64,000 nucleotides of DNA from Pseudomonas soli (GTDB taxonomy: Bacteria > Pseudomonadota > Gammaproteobacteria > Pseudomonadales > Pseudomonadaceae): assembly GCF_900110655.1 (NCBI RefSeq), contig NZ_FOEQ01000004.1, positions 248,001 to 312,000 on the forward strand. Reading direction: 5' to 3'. The translations under genes were made by a program, and so were the position numbers. A model generated the notes under the pieces. The model worked only from the letters and a program-made list of their open reading frames with translations, was not told the origin of the DNA and did no database searches. Position 1 is the stretch's first letter. Every line of letters starts with the position of its first letter. Positions 17,221 through 26,415 of the stretch are shown one piece after another.

Positions 17221-17292
17221 GCTTGCGATAGGTGCCGAATTCCTTGTCAAAGGTTGGGTTGCCGGTGCAGGCCCTTTTCCGAGGAGCCTATT

Positions 17293-18714
17293 ATGAAAAA
17301 AGTATCCACAGTGCGTGAACGCGATGTTTCTACCCGCCGAATGTTCAGGCAGTTGCTGATTACCCTTGCTGTATCGGGCGCGATTTGCTCGGTGCAGGCC
17401 GCGTCTCAGGGCGCCCAGAAGCTGGGTTCCGAACTGACGCCACTGGGCGGTGAGGTGGCCGCCAATTCAAGCGGGGATATTCCGGCGTGGTCCACGCCGG
17501 GGCCACAAGGGGAGGGCTGGAGTTACGGCCAGATGCGCGCCGAGCACTGGAAGTTCAGGAGCGATAAGCCCCTTTACAGCATCGATGCGAGCAACGTGGC
17601 GCAGTACGCGAGCAAGCTGTCCCCGGGTCAGCTTGAACTGTTCAAGAAGATTCCGGGCTACCGCATGGAGGTCTATCCGACCCGACGCAGCTGCGGCGTG
17701 CCGGACTTCGTGGCGGATAACACACGGCAGAACCTTGGCTTCGCCAAGCTCGACCCTTCAGGGGTTGCCCTCGTAGAGGCTCACGTACCCGGCATCCCGT
17801 TCCCTCTGCCCAGCACTGGTGCTGAGGTGATGTGGAACATGAAGATGCGCTATCGCGGCCTTGGTGTAGAAATTCCAAAAAGCATTTCAGGCATCTCGCC
17901 GCGCAAGGGCGGGGAGTGGTTACGCCAGTCGTCGGATACCTTCTTCTTCACGCCGTGGGGAAAGAAAGGCAGTGAACTCTTTTCCGCAACTGGCCGTTTG
18001 GAAAATGCCACGTTCTCCAGTTATCGGGAGCCAGCGGCGCTGGCTGGGCAGGCAGGGGTGCAGACGGCTGTCGCCGGCGAGCAGGCCACGACGTTCTACT
18101 ACTTCCCTGGCCAGCGTCGCGTGCGGCGCATGCCGTCGTATTCCTACGACGCGCCGCAGATCGGGTTGGACAACCAGTACAACGTCGATGAGGCGAACGT
18201 CTTCTTCGGCACCATGGACCGCTTTGACTGGAAACTGGTCGGTAAACAGGAGCTTTTGGTGCCTTACAACGCCTTCGGTGCCTATGACACCGCCGCCAAG
18301 GTGGAGGCGTTCGCCGGCAACGATTCAATCGCGCCGCAGGCGCGCCGCTACGAGTTGCATCGGGTCTGGGTGGTCGAAGCCAATGTGCGCCAGGGCATGC
18401 GCCACCAGGCGCCAAAACGCATGTTCTACATCGACGAGGATAGCTGGAACCCGCTGCTGGCTGTCGATTACGACAAGCAAGGACAGATCTGGAAAGTGCG
18501 TGAAGGCTTCTCGATCCCCGTGTACGAAACCGGCACTTGCGATGTGCAGGCCCAGGTCCAGTACAACCTGGTCGATGGCCGCTACCTGTTCGACATGACC
18601 TCGGTCGGAGCTGGCAAGAACGATATCCGCTGGCTCACCGATGAAGGTAGCAGCCCACGCCTGAAACGCGATTTCTACACCTCCGATAACCTGCGAGCCA
18701 TCAGCGAACGCTAA
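17293..18714 (+). CDS. DUF1329-family periplasmic/outer membrane-associated protein
   Basis: A protein of 473 residues from ATG 17293, preceded by GAGGAGCC. The start MKKVSTVRERDVSTRRMFRQL is a long basic n-region, followed by a hydrophobic core and a VQA cleavage site near residue 38, so it is exported. DUF1329 proteins are predicted to have a LolA/LppX-like lipid-binding fold and are encoded with DUF1302 and RND proteins in many proteobacteria. Typical segments seen: PGYRMEVYPTRRS, YYFPGQRRVRRMPSYSYDAPQ, and KRMFYIDEDSWNPLLAVDYDKQGQIW. It probably carries a hydrophobic compound across the periplasm. First gene of a four-gene operon. Confidence 0.86.
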   Translation: MKKVSTVRERDVSTRRMFRQLLITLAVSGAICSVQAASQGAQKLGSELTPLGGEVAANSSGDIPAWSTPGPQGEGWSYGQMRAEHWKFRSDKPLYSIDASNVAQYASKLSPGQLELFKKIPGYRMEVYPTRRSCGVPDFVADNTRQNLGFAKLDPSGVALVEAHVPGIPFPLPSTGAEVMWNMKMRYRGLGVEIPKSISGISPRKGGEWLRQSSDTFFFTPWGKKGSELFSATGRLENATFSSYREPAALAGQAGVQTAVAGEQATTFYYFPGQRRVRRMPSYSYDAPQIGLDNQYNVDEANVFFGTMDRFDWKLVGKQELLVPYNAFGAYDTAAKVEAFAGNDSIAPQARRYELHRVWVVEANVRQGMRHQAPKRMFYIDEDSWNPLLAVDYDKQGQIWKVREGFSIPVYETGTCDVQAQVQYNLVDGRYLFDMTSVGAGKNDIRWLTDEGSSPRLKRDFYTSDNLRAISER

Positions 18715-18740
18715 AGAACGACGTCAGATCGAGAGCCAGA

Positions 18741-20387
18741 ATGAAAAGAATAATTAGCAAAGCATCAGGCCTTGTCATCGTGTGCACCACCCCACTGGCA
18801 ATGGGGTTCACCTTCGAAACCGAAACCCTCAATGGTTCGTTCGACTCCACCATCACCGCCGGCATGGGCGTACGTACGGAGTCGCGCGGCTGCAACCTGA
18901 TCAACCAGGGGGCCACCGGGCACAATGTGCCGTCCGGCTGCCTGGCGCAGAGCTCGGGCGTTGCGGATCAGGGCGACCTGAACTACGACCGCGGCGACAT
19001 GTTCACCAACTATCTCAAGGGTACCCACGAGCTGTTGCTGAAGATGCCCGAGGACGTCACCTTCATGGCGCGCGGTACCTGGATCCGTGACTTCGCGGCC
19101 ACCGATACCACTGGCACGCGCTCGTTCAACACCCCTGAAAGCATCGGCAGCAGCGGCCTTGGCAAAGATGCTCGCGACGATCTCGCCTTCAAGGCTCGCC
19201 TGCTCGATCTGTGGGTGAGCAAAGGCTTTGACGTGGGCGAGCAGCGTGTCCGGGCGCGCCTGGGTAACCAGGTGATCAACTGGGGCGAGAGCCTGTTCGT
19301 GGCTGGGGGTATCAACAATACCAACGCCTACGACTATCAAGCCCTGGCCCGTCCGGGGGTGCAGCTCAAGGAGGCCGTGCTGCCGGCGCCGATGCTCAGT
19401 GTCGCCTCCGGACTGGGCTCGGGGGTCAACGTCGAGGCCTACTATCAATTCCGCTGGAACAAGAGCGAGCTGCCGCCGGTGGGCAGCTACTGGTCCACCA
19501 CCAACGCGCTCGGCGAGGGCAGGGGCGAGTACGGGTTCTCCGAGAACAAAGCCCGGGACAGCGGCCAGTGGGGCCTTTCGCTGCGCTGGCAACCGGAGGA
19601 CAGCGACGTCAACTATGGCTTCTACGTGATGCGCTACCACGACAAGACGCCGTCGTTGCGCGTGGATATTCTCGACCCGGACACCTTTGCCGCCGCACCC
19701 TCCTGGCGCTACCAGGAAGACCGGATGATGTATGGCGTCAGCGCCAACATGCCGATCGGCGACTGGGCCGTCGGTACCGAGCTGTCCTACCGGCCTAAGG
19801 ATTCGGTGATGCTCAACCCGGTCGTCGACCTGTGTTCGAGCAATGGCGGCAAATGCTGGAAGGACGAGAAGAAGTTCCAGTGGCACCTGACCGGCCTTTA
19901 CAGCTTCACGCCGTCCAACTCGCCGACGCTGCTGGATTTCACTGGCGCAAGCACTGGTACCTTGCTCACCGAACTTGTGGTCATCAAGTACCCGGGGCTA
20001 CATGACCAGGTCAACGGCGAGCCGCTCGCCGCCGGCCTCAATGCCTGGCAGCTGGACCCTGCGACCGCGCCGAAGTCGCGTGGCGACAAGACCTCGTCGG
20101 GCATCAACCTGGACTTCAGCATGACCTATGACGGCACCTTGCTGCCGGGCTGGCAGGTCACCCCGGGGGTGTTCTACGCACGCTCGCTGAGCGGGCGTAC
20201 ACCGAACCTCACGGCCACCTTTACCAAGGACGCTAGCAGCATGAACTTCTACCTGAATTTCGTGCGCAACCCGGCCAGCTGGCAGGTGTCCCTGAACTAC
20301 GCCAAGTTCATGGGCGGGGATACCCCTTACGACCAGCTGTATCGTGACCGCGATTATGTCGGCATCGCGATCTCCCGTACCTTGTGA
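18741..20387 (+). CDS. DUF1302-family outer membrane beta-barrel protein
   Basis: A protein of 548 residues. An N-terminal signal peptide (MKRIISKASGLVIVCTTPLA then MGF) leads into a sequence of alternating amphipathic strands with many aromatic and Gly residues (GQWGLSLRWQ, WAVGTELSYRPKDSV, WQVTPGVFYARSLSG). It ends in the strand YVGIAISRTL, which resembles an outer membrane insertion signal, though the last residue is Leu rather than Phe. DUF1302 proteins are predicted porin-like channels coupled to DUF1329 and RND partners. The stop codon overlaps the region of the RND start, so translation is likely coupled. Confidence 0.85.
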   Translation: MKRIISKASGLVIVCTTPLAMGFTFETETLNGSFDSTITAGMGVRTESRGCNLINQGATGHNVPSGCLAQSSGVADQGDLNYDRGDMFTNYLKGTHELLLKMPEDVTFMARGTWIRDFAATDTTGTRSFNTPESIGSSGLGKDARDDLAFKARLLDLWVSKGFDVGEQRVRARLGNQVINWGESLFVAGGINNTNAYDYQALARPGVQLKEAVLPAPMLSVASGLGSGVNVEAYYQFRWNKSELPPVGSYWSTTNALGEGRGEYGFSENKARDSGQWGLSLRWQPEDSDVNYGFYVMRYHDKTPSLRVDILDPDTFAAAPSWRYQEDRMMYGVSANMPIGDWAVGTELSYRPKDSVMLNPVVDLCSSNGGKCWKDEKKFQWHLTGLYSFTPSNSPTLLDFTGASTGTLLTELVVIKYPGLHDQVNGEPLAAGLNAWQLDPATAPKSRGDKTSSGINLDFSMTYDGTLLPGWQVTPGVFYARSLSGRTPNLTATFTKDASSMNFYLNFVRNPASWQVSLNYAKFMGGDTPYDQLYRDRDYVGIAISRTL

Positions 20388-20395
20388 GGCCTCCT

Positions 20396-22810
20396 GTGAA
20401 CGGTTCTGTAAAACTGACAGGGATCCAGGCGCGTGGCGTGTTGCCACGCGTCGAGCGGGTCTTGTTCGGACATCGGCGGCTGGTGCTGGCGGGCCTGGCC
20501 GTGTTCACCCTGGTCATGGCCTGGTTCGCGGTGCAGTTGCGTATGGACGCCGGCTTCGAAAAACAGTTGCCGGTCGGCCATGAATACATCCAGACCTTCG
20601 AGACGTACCGCAACGACCTGATGGGCGCCAATCGCCTGACCATCGTGGTCAAGGCTCGCAAAGGTGATATCTGGAGCGCCCCTGGGCTGAAGCGACTGTA
20701 TGAGGTGACCCAGGCGATCAGCTTCCTGCCGGGGATCTCGCGCAGCAGCGTGCGCTCGTTGTGGACGCCCAATGCCTTCGTCAACGAGATTACCGAAGAA
20801 GGCTTTCGCGCCGATCCGCTGGTGCCGGGCACGGTTTCGCCCGAGCACCTGAACGACCAGGTCATCGCCTCGATCGCCAACTCCACCGCGCAAGGGGGCT
20901 TCATCGGCACCCTGGTGTCGCGTGACCAGAGCAGCGCGATGATCACCGCGGAGCTCAACGAGTACGAGGCCGATGGGACGCATCTGGACTATGTCGCGTT
21001 CAATCACCGCCTGGAAAAAGAGCTACGCCAGCAGTTCGAAGATGGCGATTTCGAAGTGCAGATCATCGGCTTCGCCAAGCAGATCGGCGACATCGCCGAC
21101 GGCGCTTCGGCGGTGCTGGAGTTCTGCTTGCTGGCGCTGCTGCTGACCGCGGCGGCGGTGTACTGGTATTGCCATTCACTGCGCTTCACCTTGCTGGCGC
21201 TGGTGTGTTCTCTGGCCTCGTTGGTCTGGCAATTCGGCAGTCTGCGCTTGCTGGGCTATGGCCTCGACCCGCTGGCGGTGCTGGTGCCGTTCCTGGTGTT
21301 TGCCATCGGGGTGTCCCATGGCGTGCAGCAGATCAACTTCATTGTCCGCGAGATCGCCACCGGCAAGAGCGCCGAAGCGGCGGCACGCTCGAGCTTCACC
21401 GGCTTGCTGATCCCGGGAACGCTGGCACTGGTGACTGCACTGGTGTCTTTCGTGACGCTGCTGCTGATCCCGATCCCGATGGTGCGGGAACTGGCGATCA
21501 CCGCATCGCTCGGAGTGGCCTACAAGATCATCACCAACCTGCTGATGCTGCCTTTGCTGGCGTCCATGCTGCGGGTCGACGACGAGTACGCGGCGGCCCA
21601 GGAAATTTCCCGGCAGCGCCGTACCCGCTGGCTGCGTGGCCTGTCGCGGCTGGCCGAGTGGCGCAACGCGCAGTGGGTCCTGGGCGTGGCGCTGGTGATC
21701 TTTCTGGTGGCGATCTGGCAAAGCCATGACCGTGTCGTCGGCTCGTTGCAGGCCGGGGCCCCGGAGTTGCGCGAGGATTCGCGCTTCAACCGCGACGCCG
21801 TGTCCATCGCCAACAACTATGACATCGGGCTGGATTGGCTCAGCGTGGTGTTCGAAGCCAAACCGGGGGAGGCTGGCGAAGGCGTGCCGGCGACGTGCGA
21901 GGATGTCGCTGCGGGCCAGTACCAGGACCGTTTCGTCTGGGCCATGCAGGGCGTGCCTGGCGTGCTGTCGGTAGCGTCGTTCTCCAGCAACCTGCGCCAG
22001 TTCAACGAGGGCTACAACGAAGGCAACCCGAAGATGGCCGTGGTGCCCATCGACCCGATGAACTACGCGGCGCTGGCTACCGAGGTGGCGCGCACCCCTG
22101 GACTGGTGCGTACCGATTGCAGCATGTCCGCCGTGCACCTGTACCTGGCTGATCACAAGGCCACGACGATCAACCGGGTGGTGGAGGCGGTCAAGGCGTT
22201 TCGTAGCGAGTATTCGCAACCGGGCCTGGCGATCCGCCTCGCCTCGGGTAACGCCGGTGTCCTGGCGGCCATCAACGAGGAGGTGGAGAAGAGCGAGACG
22301 CCCATGCTGCTGTATGTCTATGCCGCGATCGCGTTGCTGGTATTCGCGGTCTACCGCGACCTGCGCGCGGTGCTGGTGTGCTGCCTGCCGTTGACCATCG
22401 GTACATTCATTGGCTACTGGTTCATGAAGGAGCTGCAGATCGGCCTGACCATCGCCACCTTGCCGGTGATGGTGTTGGCCGTGGGCATCGGCGTCGACTA
22501 CGCCTTCTACATCTACAACCGCCTGCAGTTGCACCTGGCCCATGGCCAGTCGATCACCAAAGCGGTCGAGCACGCGTTGCTCGAAGTGGGCGTGGCCACC
22601 ATCTTCACCGCGATCACCCTGGCGGTGGGCGTGGCCACCTGGGCGTTCTCCGACCTGAAGTTCCAGGCGGACATGGGCAAGCTGCTGGCCTTCATGTTCA
22701 TCGTCAACATGGTCATGGCCATGACCGTACTGCCGGCATTCGCGGTCTGGCTGGAGCGGGTATTCCCGCGCAAGCGCCCCGTGCGCATGATCGGCGCGCT
22801 GCTGCACTGA
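20396..22810 (+). CDS. RND/MMPL-family inner membrane transporter
   Basis: GTG 20396 is preceded by GAGG six bases upstream that overlaps the previous stop; 804 residues. Layout: TM1 near residue 25, a large periplasmic domain, five clustered helices (about 235-400), a second periplasmic domain, then helices near 620-790, the duplicated 2x6-TM plan of RND/MMPL exporters. Characteristic segments: FLVFAIGVSHGVQQINFIVREI and VMVLAVGIGVDYAFYIYNRLQ (GIGVDY, the MMPL/SSD signature). MMPL proteins move lipids, siderophores or hopanoids. With the DUF1329 and DUF1302 proteins it probably forms a trans-envelope route for a hydrophobic compound; direction unknown. Confidence 0.87.
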   Translation: MNGSVKLTGIQARGVLPRVERVLFGHRRLVLAGLAVFTLVMAWFAVQLRMDAGFEKQLPVGHEYIQTFETYRNDLMGANRLTIVVKARKGDIWSAPGLKRLYEVTQAISFLPGISRSSVRSLWTPNAFVNEITEEGFRADPLVPGTVSPEHLNDQVIASIANSTAQGGFIGTLVSRDQSSAMITAELNEYEADGTHLDYVAFNHRLEKELRQQFEDGDFEVQIIGFAKQIGDIADGASAVLEFCLLALLLTAAAVYWYCHSLRFTLLALVCSLASLVWQFGSLRLLGYGLDPLAVLVPFLVFAIGVSHGVQQINFIVREIATGKSAEAAARSSFTGLLIPGTLALVTALVSFVTLLLIPIPMVRELAITASLGVAYKIITNLLMLPLLASMLRVDDEYAAAQEISRQRRTRWLRGLSRLAEWRNAQWVLGVALVIFLVAIWQSHDRVVGSLQAGAPELREDSRFNRDAVSIANNYDIGLDWLSVVFEAKPGEAGEGVPATCEDVAAGQYQDRFVWAMQGVPGVLSVASFSSNLRQFNEGYNEGNPKMAVVPIDPMNYAALATEVARTPGLVRTDCSMSAVHLYLADHKATTINRVVEAVKAFRSEYSQPGLAIRLASGNAGVLAAINEEVEKSETPMLLYVYAAIALLVFAVYRDLRAVLVCCLPLTIGTFIGYWFMKELQIGLTIATLPVMVLAVGIGVDYAFYIYNRLQLHLAHGQSITKAVEHALLEVGVATIFTAITLAVGVATWAFSDLKFQADMGKLLAFMFIVNMVMAMTVLPAFAVWLERVFPRKRPVRMIGALLH

Positions 22811-22820
22811 GGAGAGAAAC

Positions 22821-23783
22821 ATGCGATTCAGGGGTTCATTGATCGCGGCGGTGCTCGCCGCGACATTGCCGTTGCTGTCTGCTCGGGCCGAGCCCTTGCA
22901 GACAGTGCCTGCCGTGCAGGCGAGCAATGCCACGCAAGCGACCATGCTGGATGCCGTGTGGGCCGGGGAGCGCGTGGTCGCGGTCGGCGACCACGGCGTG
23001 GTCTTGCTGTCGGACGATCAGGGCAAGCGCTTTCGCCAGGCACGTTCGGTACCGGTGTCGACCCAACTGACAGGTGTGTCTTTCGTCGACGCCCAGCGTG
23101 GCTGGGCGGTTGGCCATTGGGGGGCGATCCTGGCCACCGCCGACGGTGGCGAGTCGTGGCAAATCCAGCGCTTGTCCAGCGACGTAGATCGACCGCTGTT
23201 CGACGTGCATTTCTTCAACGCCCAACAGGGCGTTGCCGTGGGGCTGTGGTCGTTGCTGCTGATCACCGAAGATGGTGGCAAGACCTGGACCGAGCAATCG
23301 TTGCCGCCGCCCCCGGGTGCCAGGAAGGCCGATCTCAACCTGATGGGGCTGTTTGCCGGCAGCCACGGCACGCTGTACGCCACCGCCGAGCATGGGCAGC
23401 TACTGCACTCCGAGGACCAAGGCAAAAGCTGGGGTTACCTGGATACCGGCTACGCAGGCAGCTTGTGGTCGGGGGCTGTCCTGGATGACGGCAGCCTCTT
23501 GCTCGGCGGTCAGCGAGGCACGTTGCTGCAGGGTACAAAGGAAGGGAAGGGATGGCGCAGATTGCCTACCCACGGTAAAGGTTCCGTCACCGCAATGGCG
23601 GTAGCGGGTTCCCGAGTGCTGGTGGTCGGGCTGGATGGGCTGATGATGCTGAGCGAGGATGGCGGGCGGCATTTCCAGGAAAAGCAGTCGGCGGATGACT
23701 TGTCGCTGACGGCGGTGCTGCTCGATGCACAGGGTACGCCTGTGCTGTTCTCGCGCCGTGGCGTGATGCCGTACCAGAAGTGA
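22821..23783 (+). CDS. YCF48/BNR-repeat beta-propeller protein, exported
   Basis: A protein of 320 residues with GAGGAG before the ATG. MRFRGSLIAAVLAATLPLL then SARA is a clear signal peptide. The mature part has repeated Asp-box-like units with GWAVGHWGAILATADGGESW, GVAVGLWSLLLITEDGGKTW and LYATAEHGQLLHSEDQGKSW, the pattern of YCF48-like propellers. Such genes nearly always accompany DUF1329/DUF1302/RND sets. It may assist assembly or substrate binding in the periplasm; this is inferred from context. Last gene of the operon; ten bases separate it from the RND stop. Confidence 0.85.
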   Translation: MRFRGSLIAAVLAATLPLLSARAEPLQTVPAVQASNATQATMLDAVWAGERVVAVGDHGVVLLSDDQGKRFRQARSVPVSTQLTGVSFVDAQRGWAVGHWGAILATADGGESWQIQRLSSDVDRPLFDVHFFNAQQGVAVGLWSLLLITEDGGKTWTEQSLPPPPGARKADLNLMGLFAGSHGTLYATAEHGQLLHSEDQGKSWGYLDTGYAGSLWSGAVLDDGSLLLGGQRGTLLQGTKEGKGWRRLPTHGKGSVTAMAVAGSRVLVVGLDGLMMLSEDGGRHFQEKQSADDLSLTAVLLDAQGTPVLFSRRGVMPYQK

Positions 23784-23955
23784 GGCGTTAACCGACGAAC
23801 TGATCATGGCTTGGGTCGCAGAACGACCCAGGCCGAATGCCAATCATCAACCACTTGAGAGAGGGTAGGACGCGGTCGAGCAGTGGGCAGGGCATTACTG
23901 ACCAAGCAGGCATATCCGGGGGCAGGTGGTCCGTCCCCCGAATCGATCAATCGCG

Positions 23956-24825
23956 TTACAGCTGCAGATGGTCCGCCAGGTCAGCGTAGTTATGCTGCCA
24001 CAGGCCTGGGCTGCCCGCAGGATACTGTGAGCGGAAGCCGATGATCTTCTGCACGCGCGCAGAAAGCGTCCTGACCACCTCCAGCGGCACGATCAACGGA
24101 TAAGCCTCTTCCGGGGTGAGGATCGAAGCCTGCAGTGGAATGGTCAGGCCCCGGCGGAACTCACCGGCGGTCACGTTGGCGCCACCACCATGGACGACCT
24201 TGCCGCCGAACAGTACCGCATCGCCTGCGTTCAACACCGCAGGGATGGTCATTTCCGGGGTGCCGACGTTTCCGAAATCATCCCAATCCTGGCTCCCGGG
24301 GATGAGACGCGTAGCGCCGTTTTCTTCGGTGAAGTCGGTCAGTGCCAGCATCAGGTTGGCGATGGCCCGCGGCGCATGCTTGTTCATGGCAACGTAGGGG
24401 TAGTACTGGGCCATGTCACGGTGCAGCATCTGTGCTTTGTTGCCCGGGCCGATTTCAATCAGTTGCGCGGTGGTCAGCCACCAGTCGCCAGCGTCCGACT
24501 GATAGAGCACGCGCCCTAATTCGTGGAACAGGTCGTCATCGAGGATTTCCTCGCGGAAGGTCTTGCTGTGGGTTACCAGGTTGGTCAGCCGTTTGGTCTG
24601 TCGGCCATGGAACTCGACGATCAGCTCGTGTTCGTGCTTGGAACCTGCGTCCAAGGCCTTGAGTGGGGCGTCGACCTCCTGGTTGATCCGCTTTACCTGT
24701 TCGGGGGTCATGAAGTTGCGGATGATGACCGCGCCGACCTGATCGCTGAGTTGCACGATCTCTTCAGGCGAAGTCGAGCGGGTTACGCTGGGTAGTAGTG
24801 GAGGATTCTTTTCGGGGACTGACAT
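23956..24825 (-). CDS. Second PhyH-family Fe(II)/2-oxoglutarate oxygenase
   Basis: The frame is open much further upstream, but ATG 24825 (MSVPEKNPPLLP) gives the family length of 289 residues and has CGGAG upstream. Iron ligands: HRD (His135, Asp137) and KVVHGGGAN (His212); Arg225 in EFRRGL would contact 2-oxoglutarate. The segment TDFTEENGATRLIPGSQDWDD is shared with the other PhyH protein at 14880-15767, so the two are paralogues with probably related substrates. It is divergent from the PucR regulator gene, and the shared region contains three copies of a GTGCAAAA-type palindrome. Confidence 0.85.
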   Translation of the reverse strand: MSVPEKNPPLLPSVTRSTSPEEIVQLSDQVGAVIIRNFMTPEQVKRINQEVDAPLKALDAGSKHEHELIVEFHGRQTKRLTNLVTHSKTFREEILDDDLFHELGRVLYQSDAGDWWLTTAQLIEIGPGNKAQMLHRDMAQYYPYVAMNKHAPRAIANLMLALTDFTEENGATRLIPGSQDWDDFGNVGTPEMTIPAVLNAGDAVLFGGKVVHGGGANVTAGEFRRGLTIPLQASILTPEEAYPLIVPLEVVRTLSARVQKIIGFRSQYPAGSPGLWQHNYADLADHLQL

Positions 24826-24915
24826 GTTGACACTCCGATTCAAAGGCATTGTCGCGCTGGCCGGTTGGCAGGGCGCCCAACCCGAACAAGGGACATGGCG
24901 TGGCAGATGCCTTCC

Positions 24916-25020
24916 TTGTGCTTTTTGCTCAGGCAGTGGCTTCATGCTATGTTTCCACCGACCTGTGGCCAAGGTACAAAAAGCACCATTTTCCCTCATT
25001 TTTTTGAGCATTTTGCACTC
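24916..25020. promoter_or_regulatory. Three GTGCAAAA-type palindromic sites between the PhyH and PucR genes
   Basis: Related sites lie at 24916-24930 (GTGCTTTTTGCTC), 24973-24987 (GGTACAAAAAGCACC) and 25006-25020 (inverted GTGCAAAATGC core). The first two form a perfect 10-base inverted repeat (GTGCTTTTTG with CAAAAAGCAC). The third touches the PucR start region. The second matches the monooxygenase-promoter palindrome at 13706-13720 in 13 of 15 bases. Probably operators for the divergent PucR-family protein. Confidence 0.55.
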
Positions 25021-25023
25021 TCT

Positions 25024-26277
25024 ATGAGCCTTCCTCCCTCCCCTTGGCCACGCCCGTCCGAAGCGGTGCGTGAACTGATCCGCAAAGGCGCCGAACGTGC
25101 CCAGGCCCTGCCGCCGGAGTGGGTCGAGCGGCTCAACCAGGCGCTTTTCGCGTCTCCGGAAGACGCAAGGTTGCTGGAGGACCCGGTTATCCTGGCCGCG
25201 TGTCGGCGCGCCAATCGAGCAGAGTTGTTGCATTGGGCCAACGCCAACATGCAGCGCCCAGGCGAGCCGGTGGAACCCTATGTATCGGCTGACATGGTGG
25301 ATACGGCACGGGAGCTCGCCCATCGCGGGCTGTCTGAACTGCTGATGAATGTCGCCAGGTCGACACAGAACACCGCCTGGGAACTATGGATGAAGATGGC
25401 GTTCGGCCTGACCCAGGACCCGGCGCTGCTCGAGGAGTTACTGGACGTCTCCTCGCGCTCGATCTCGGAGTTCATCGACAGCAACATGCGAGTGATCACC
25501 CGGATCATCCTCGAGGAAAAGCACGCCCAGGCTCATGATGAGCACATCGACAAACGCAGCCTGGTCAGTCGCCTGCTCGACGGCCGCGATGTCGACGCCG
25601 AGCAGTTCGCCAGGCGCCTGGGCTACGGCCTTGCGCAGAAGCACCAGGCCTTTCTGGTGTGGAGCGAGACGCCCGAAGCACACATTCGTCCGCTAGAGGA
25701 CATGGCGCGCGCGCTGGCAAGCCTCACGGGGGCGGGGGCGCCGCTGGTGGTGTTCGCCGGGCCTGCGACCTTATGGGGCTGGAGTGCTGCGACAAGGCCT
25801 CTGGACCTCAATGCGCTGCAAGGCGTGGTTCGTCAGTACCCAGGCGTTCGTGCGGCACTGGGCGCCCCTGCGGCGGGGCTCAACGGTTTCCGTCGCTCCC
25901 ACCTGGAAGCCTTGACCACCCAGGGGCTGATGGGGCGCCTGGCGGGCGCGCCGCCTGTGGCCAGTATCGATCAGGTGAGGATGGTGTCGCTGATGACACA
26001 GGACGCCCGGGCGGCCAGGCAGTTTGTCTTGAGTACCTTGGGGCGCCTGGCTTCAGAGCCGGTGGTGCTGCAGTATTCGTTGCGGGCATTCCTGGCCCAT
26101 GGCTGCAATATCACCCAGACCGCCGAAGTATTGGGTACGCATCGCAATACCTTGCTGCGGCGCCTGGAACGCGCCCAGGACCTGCTGCCCATTCCATTTG
26201 CCGACCACCGTATCCAGATCGCCGCGGCGCTTGAGCTGGTGCTGTGGAGCACACCGCTCGAGGAAGGCGAAAAGTAG
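25024..26277 (+). CDS. PucR/CdaR-family transcriptional regulator
   Basis: A protein of 417 residues from ATG 25024 (MSLPPSPWPRPSEAV). The frame is open to 24865, but upstream codons do not look like protein. No good ribosome binding site is seen, so the start is less certain. Residues 30-190 are a helical sensory region. The C-terminus carries the PucR helix-turn-helix: LRAFLAHGCNITQTAEVLGTHRNTLLRRLERAQDLL, a typical HTH_30 motif. Proteins of this group regulate catabolic genes in response to a metabolite. It is divergent from a PhyH gene and likely controls it; the shared palindrome suggests the monooxygenase operon too. Confidence 0.82.
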   Translation: MSLPPSPWPRPSEAVRELIRKGAERAQALPPEWVERLNQALFASPEDARLLEDPVILAACRRANRAELLHWANANMQRPGEPVEPYVSADMVDTARELAHRGLSELLMNVARSTQNTAWELWMKMAFGLTQDPALLEELLDVSSRSISEFIDSNMRVITRIILEEKHAQAHDEHIDKRSLVSRLLDGRDVDAEQFARRLGYGLAQKHQAFLVWSETPEAHIRPLEDMARALASLTGAGAPLVVFAGPATLWGWSAATRPLDLNALQGVVRQYPGVRAALGAPAAGLNGFRRSHLEALTTQGLMGRLAGAPPVASIDQVRMVSLMTQDARAARQFVLSTLGRLASEPVVLQYSLRAFLAHGCNITQTAEVLGTHRNTLLRRLERAQDLLPIPFADHRIQIAAALELVLWSTPLEEGEK

Positions 26278-26415
26278 ACCGAGGTCGCTGTTGCATCGAC
26301 TTGATCCGTGTCTGATCTTCAGACGGTCGATTGCGACAAATTGGTCCAGCGCCTCCTCAGCGCCACTGGCAGGTTCCGGCGTCACCCGCTTCGGCCAAGT
26401 CCAGGGCGGTGCTGG

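Larger units (their letters stand above)
16871..17292. other. Intergenic region before the DUF1329 operon
   Basis: A 422-base gap. It contains the terminator at 16937-16962, an imperfect inverted repeat at 17053-17091 (outer arms AACACTTG and CAGGTGTT, inner arms CCTTTA and TAAAGG) and the 40-base palindrome at 17181-17220. No protein-like frame was seen. Confidence 0.6.
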
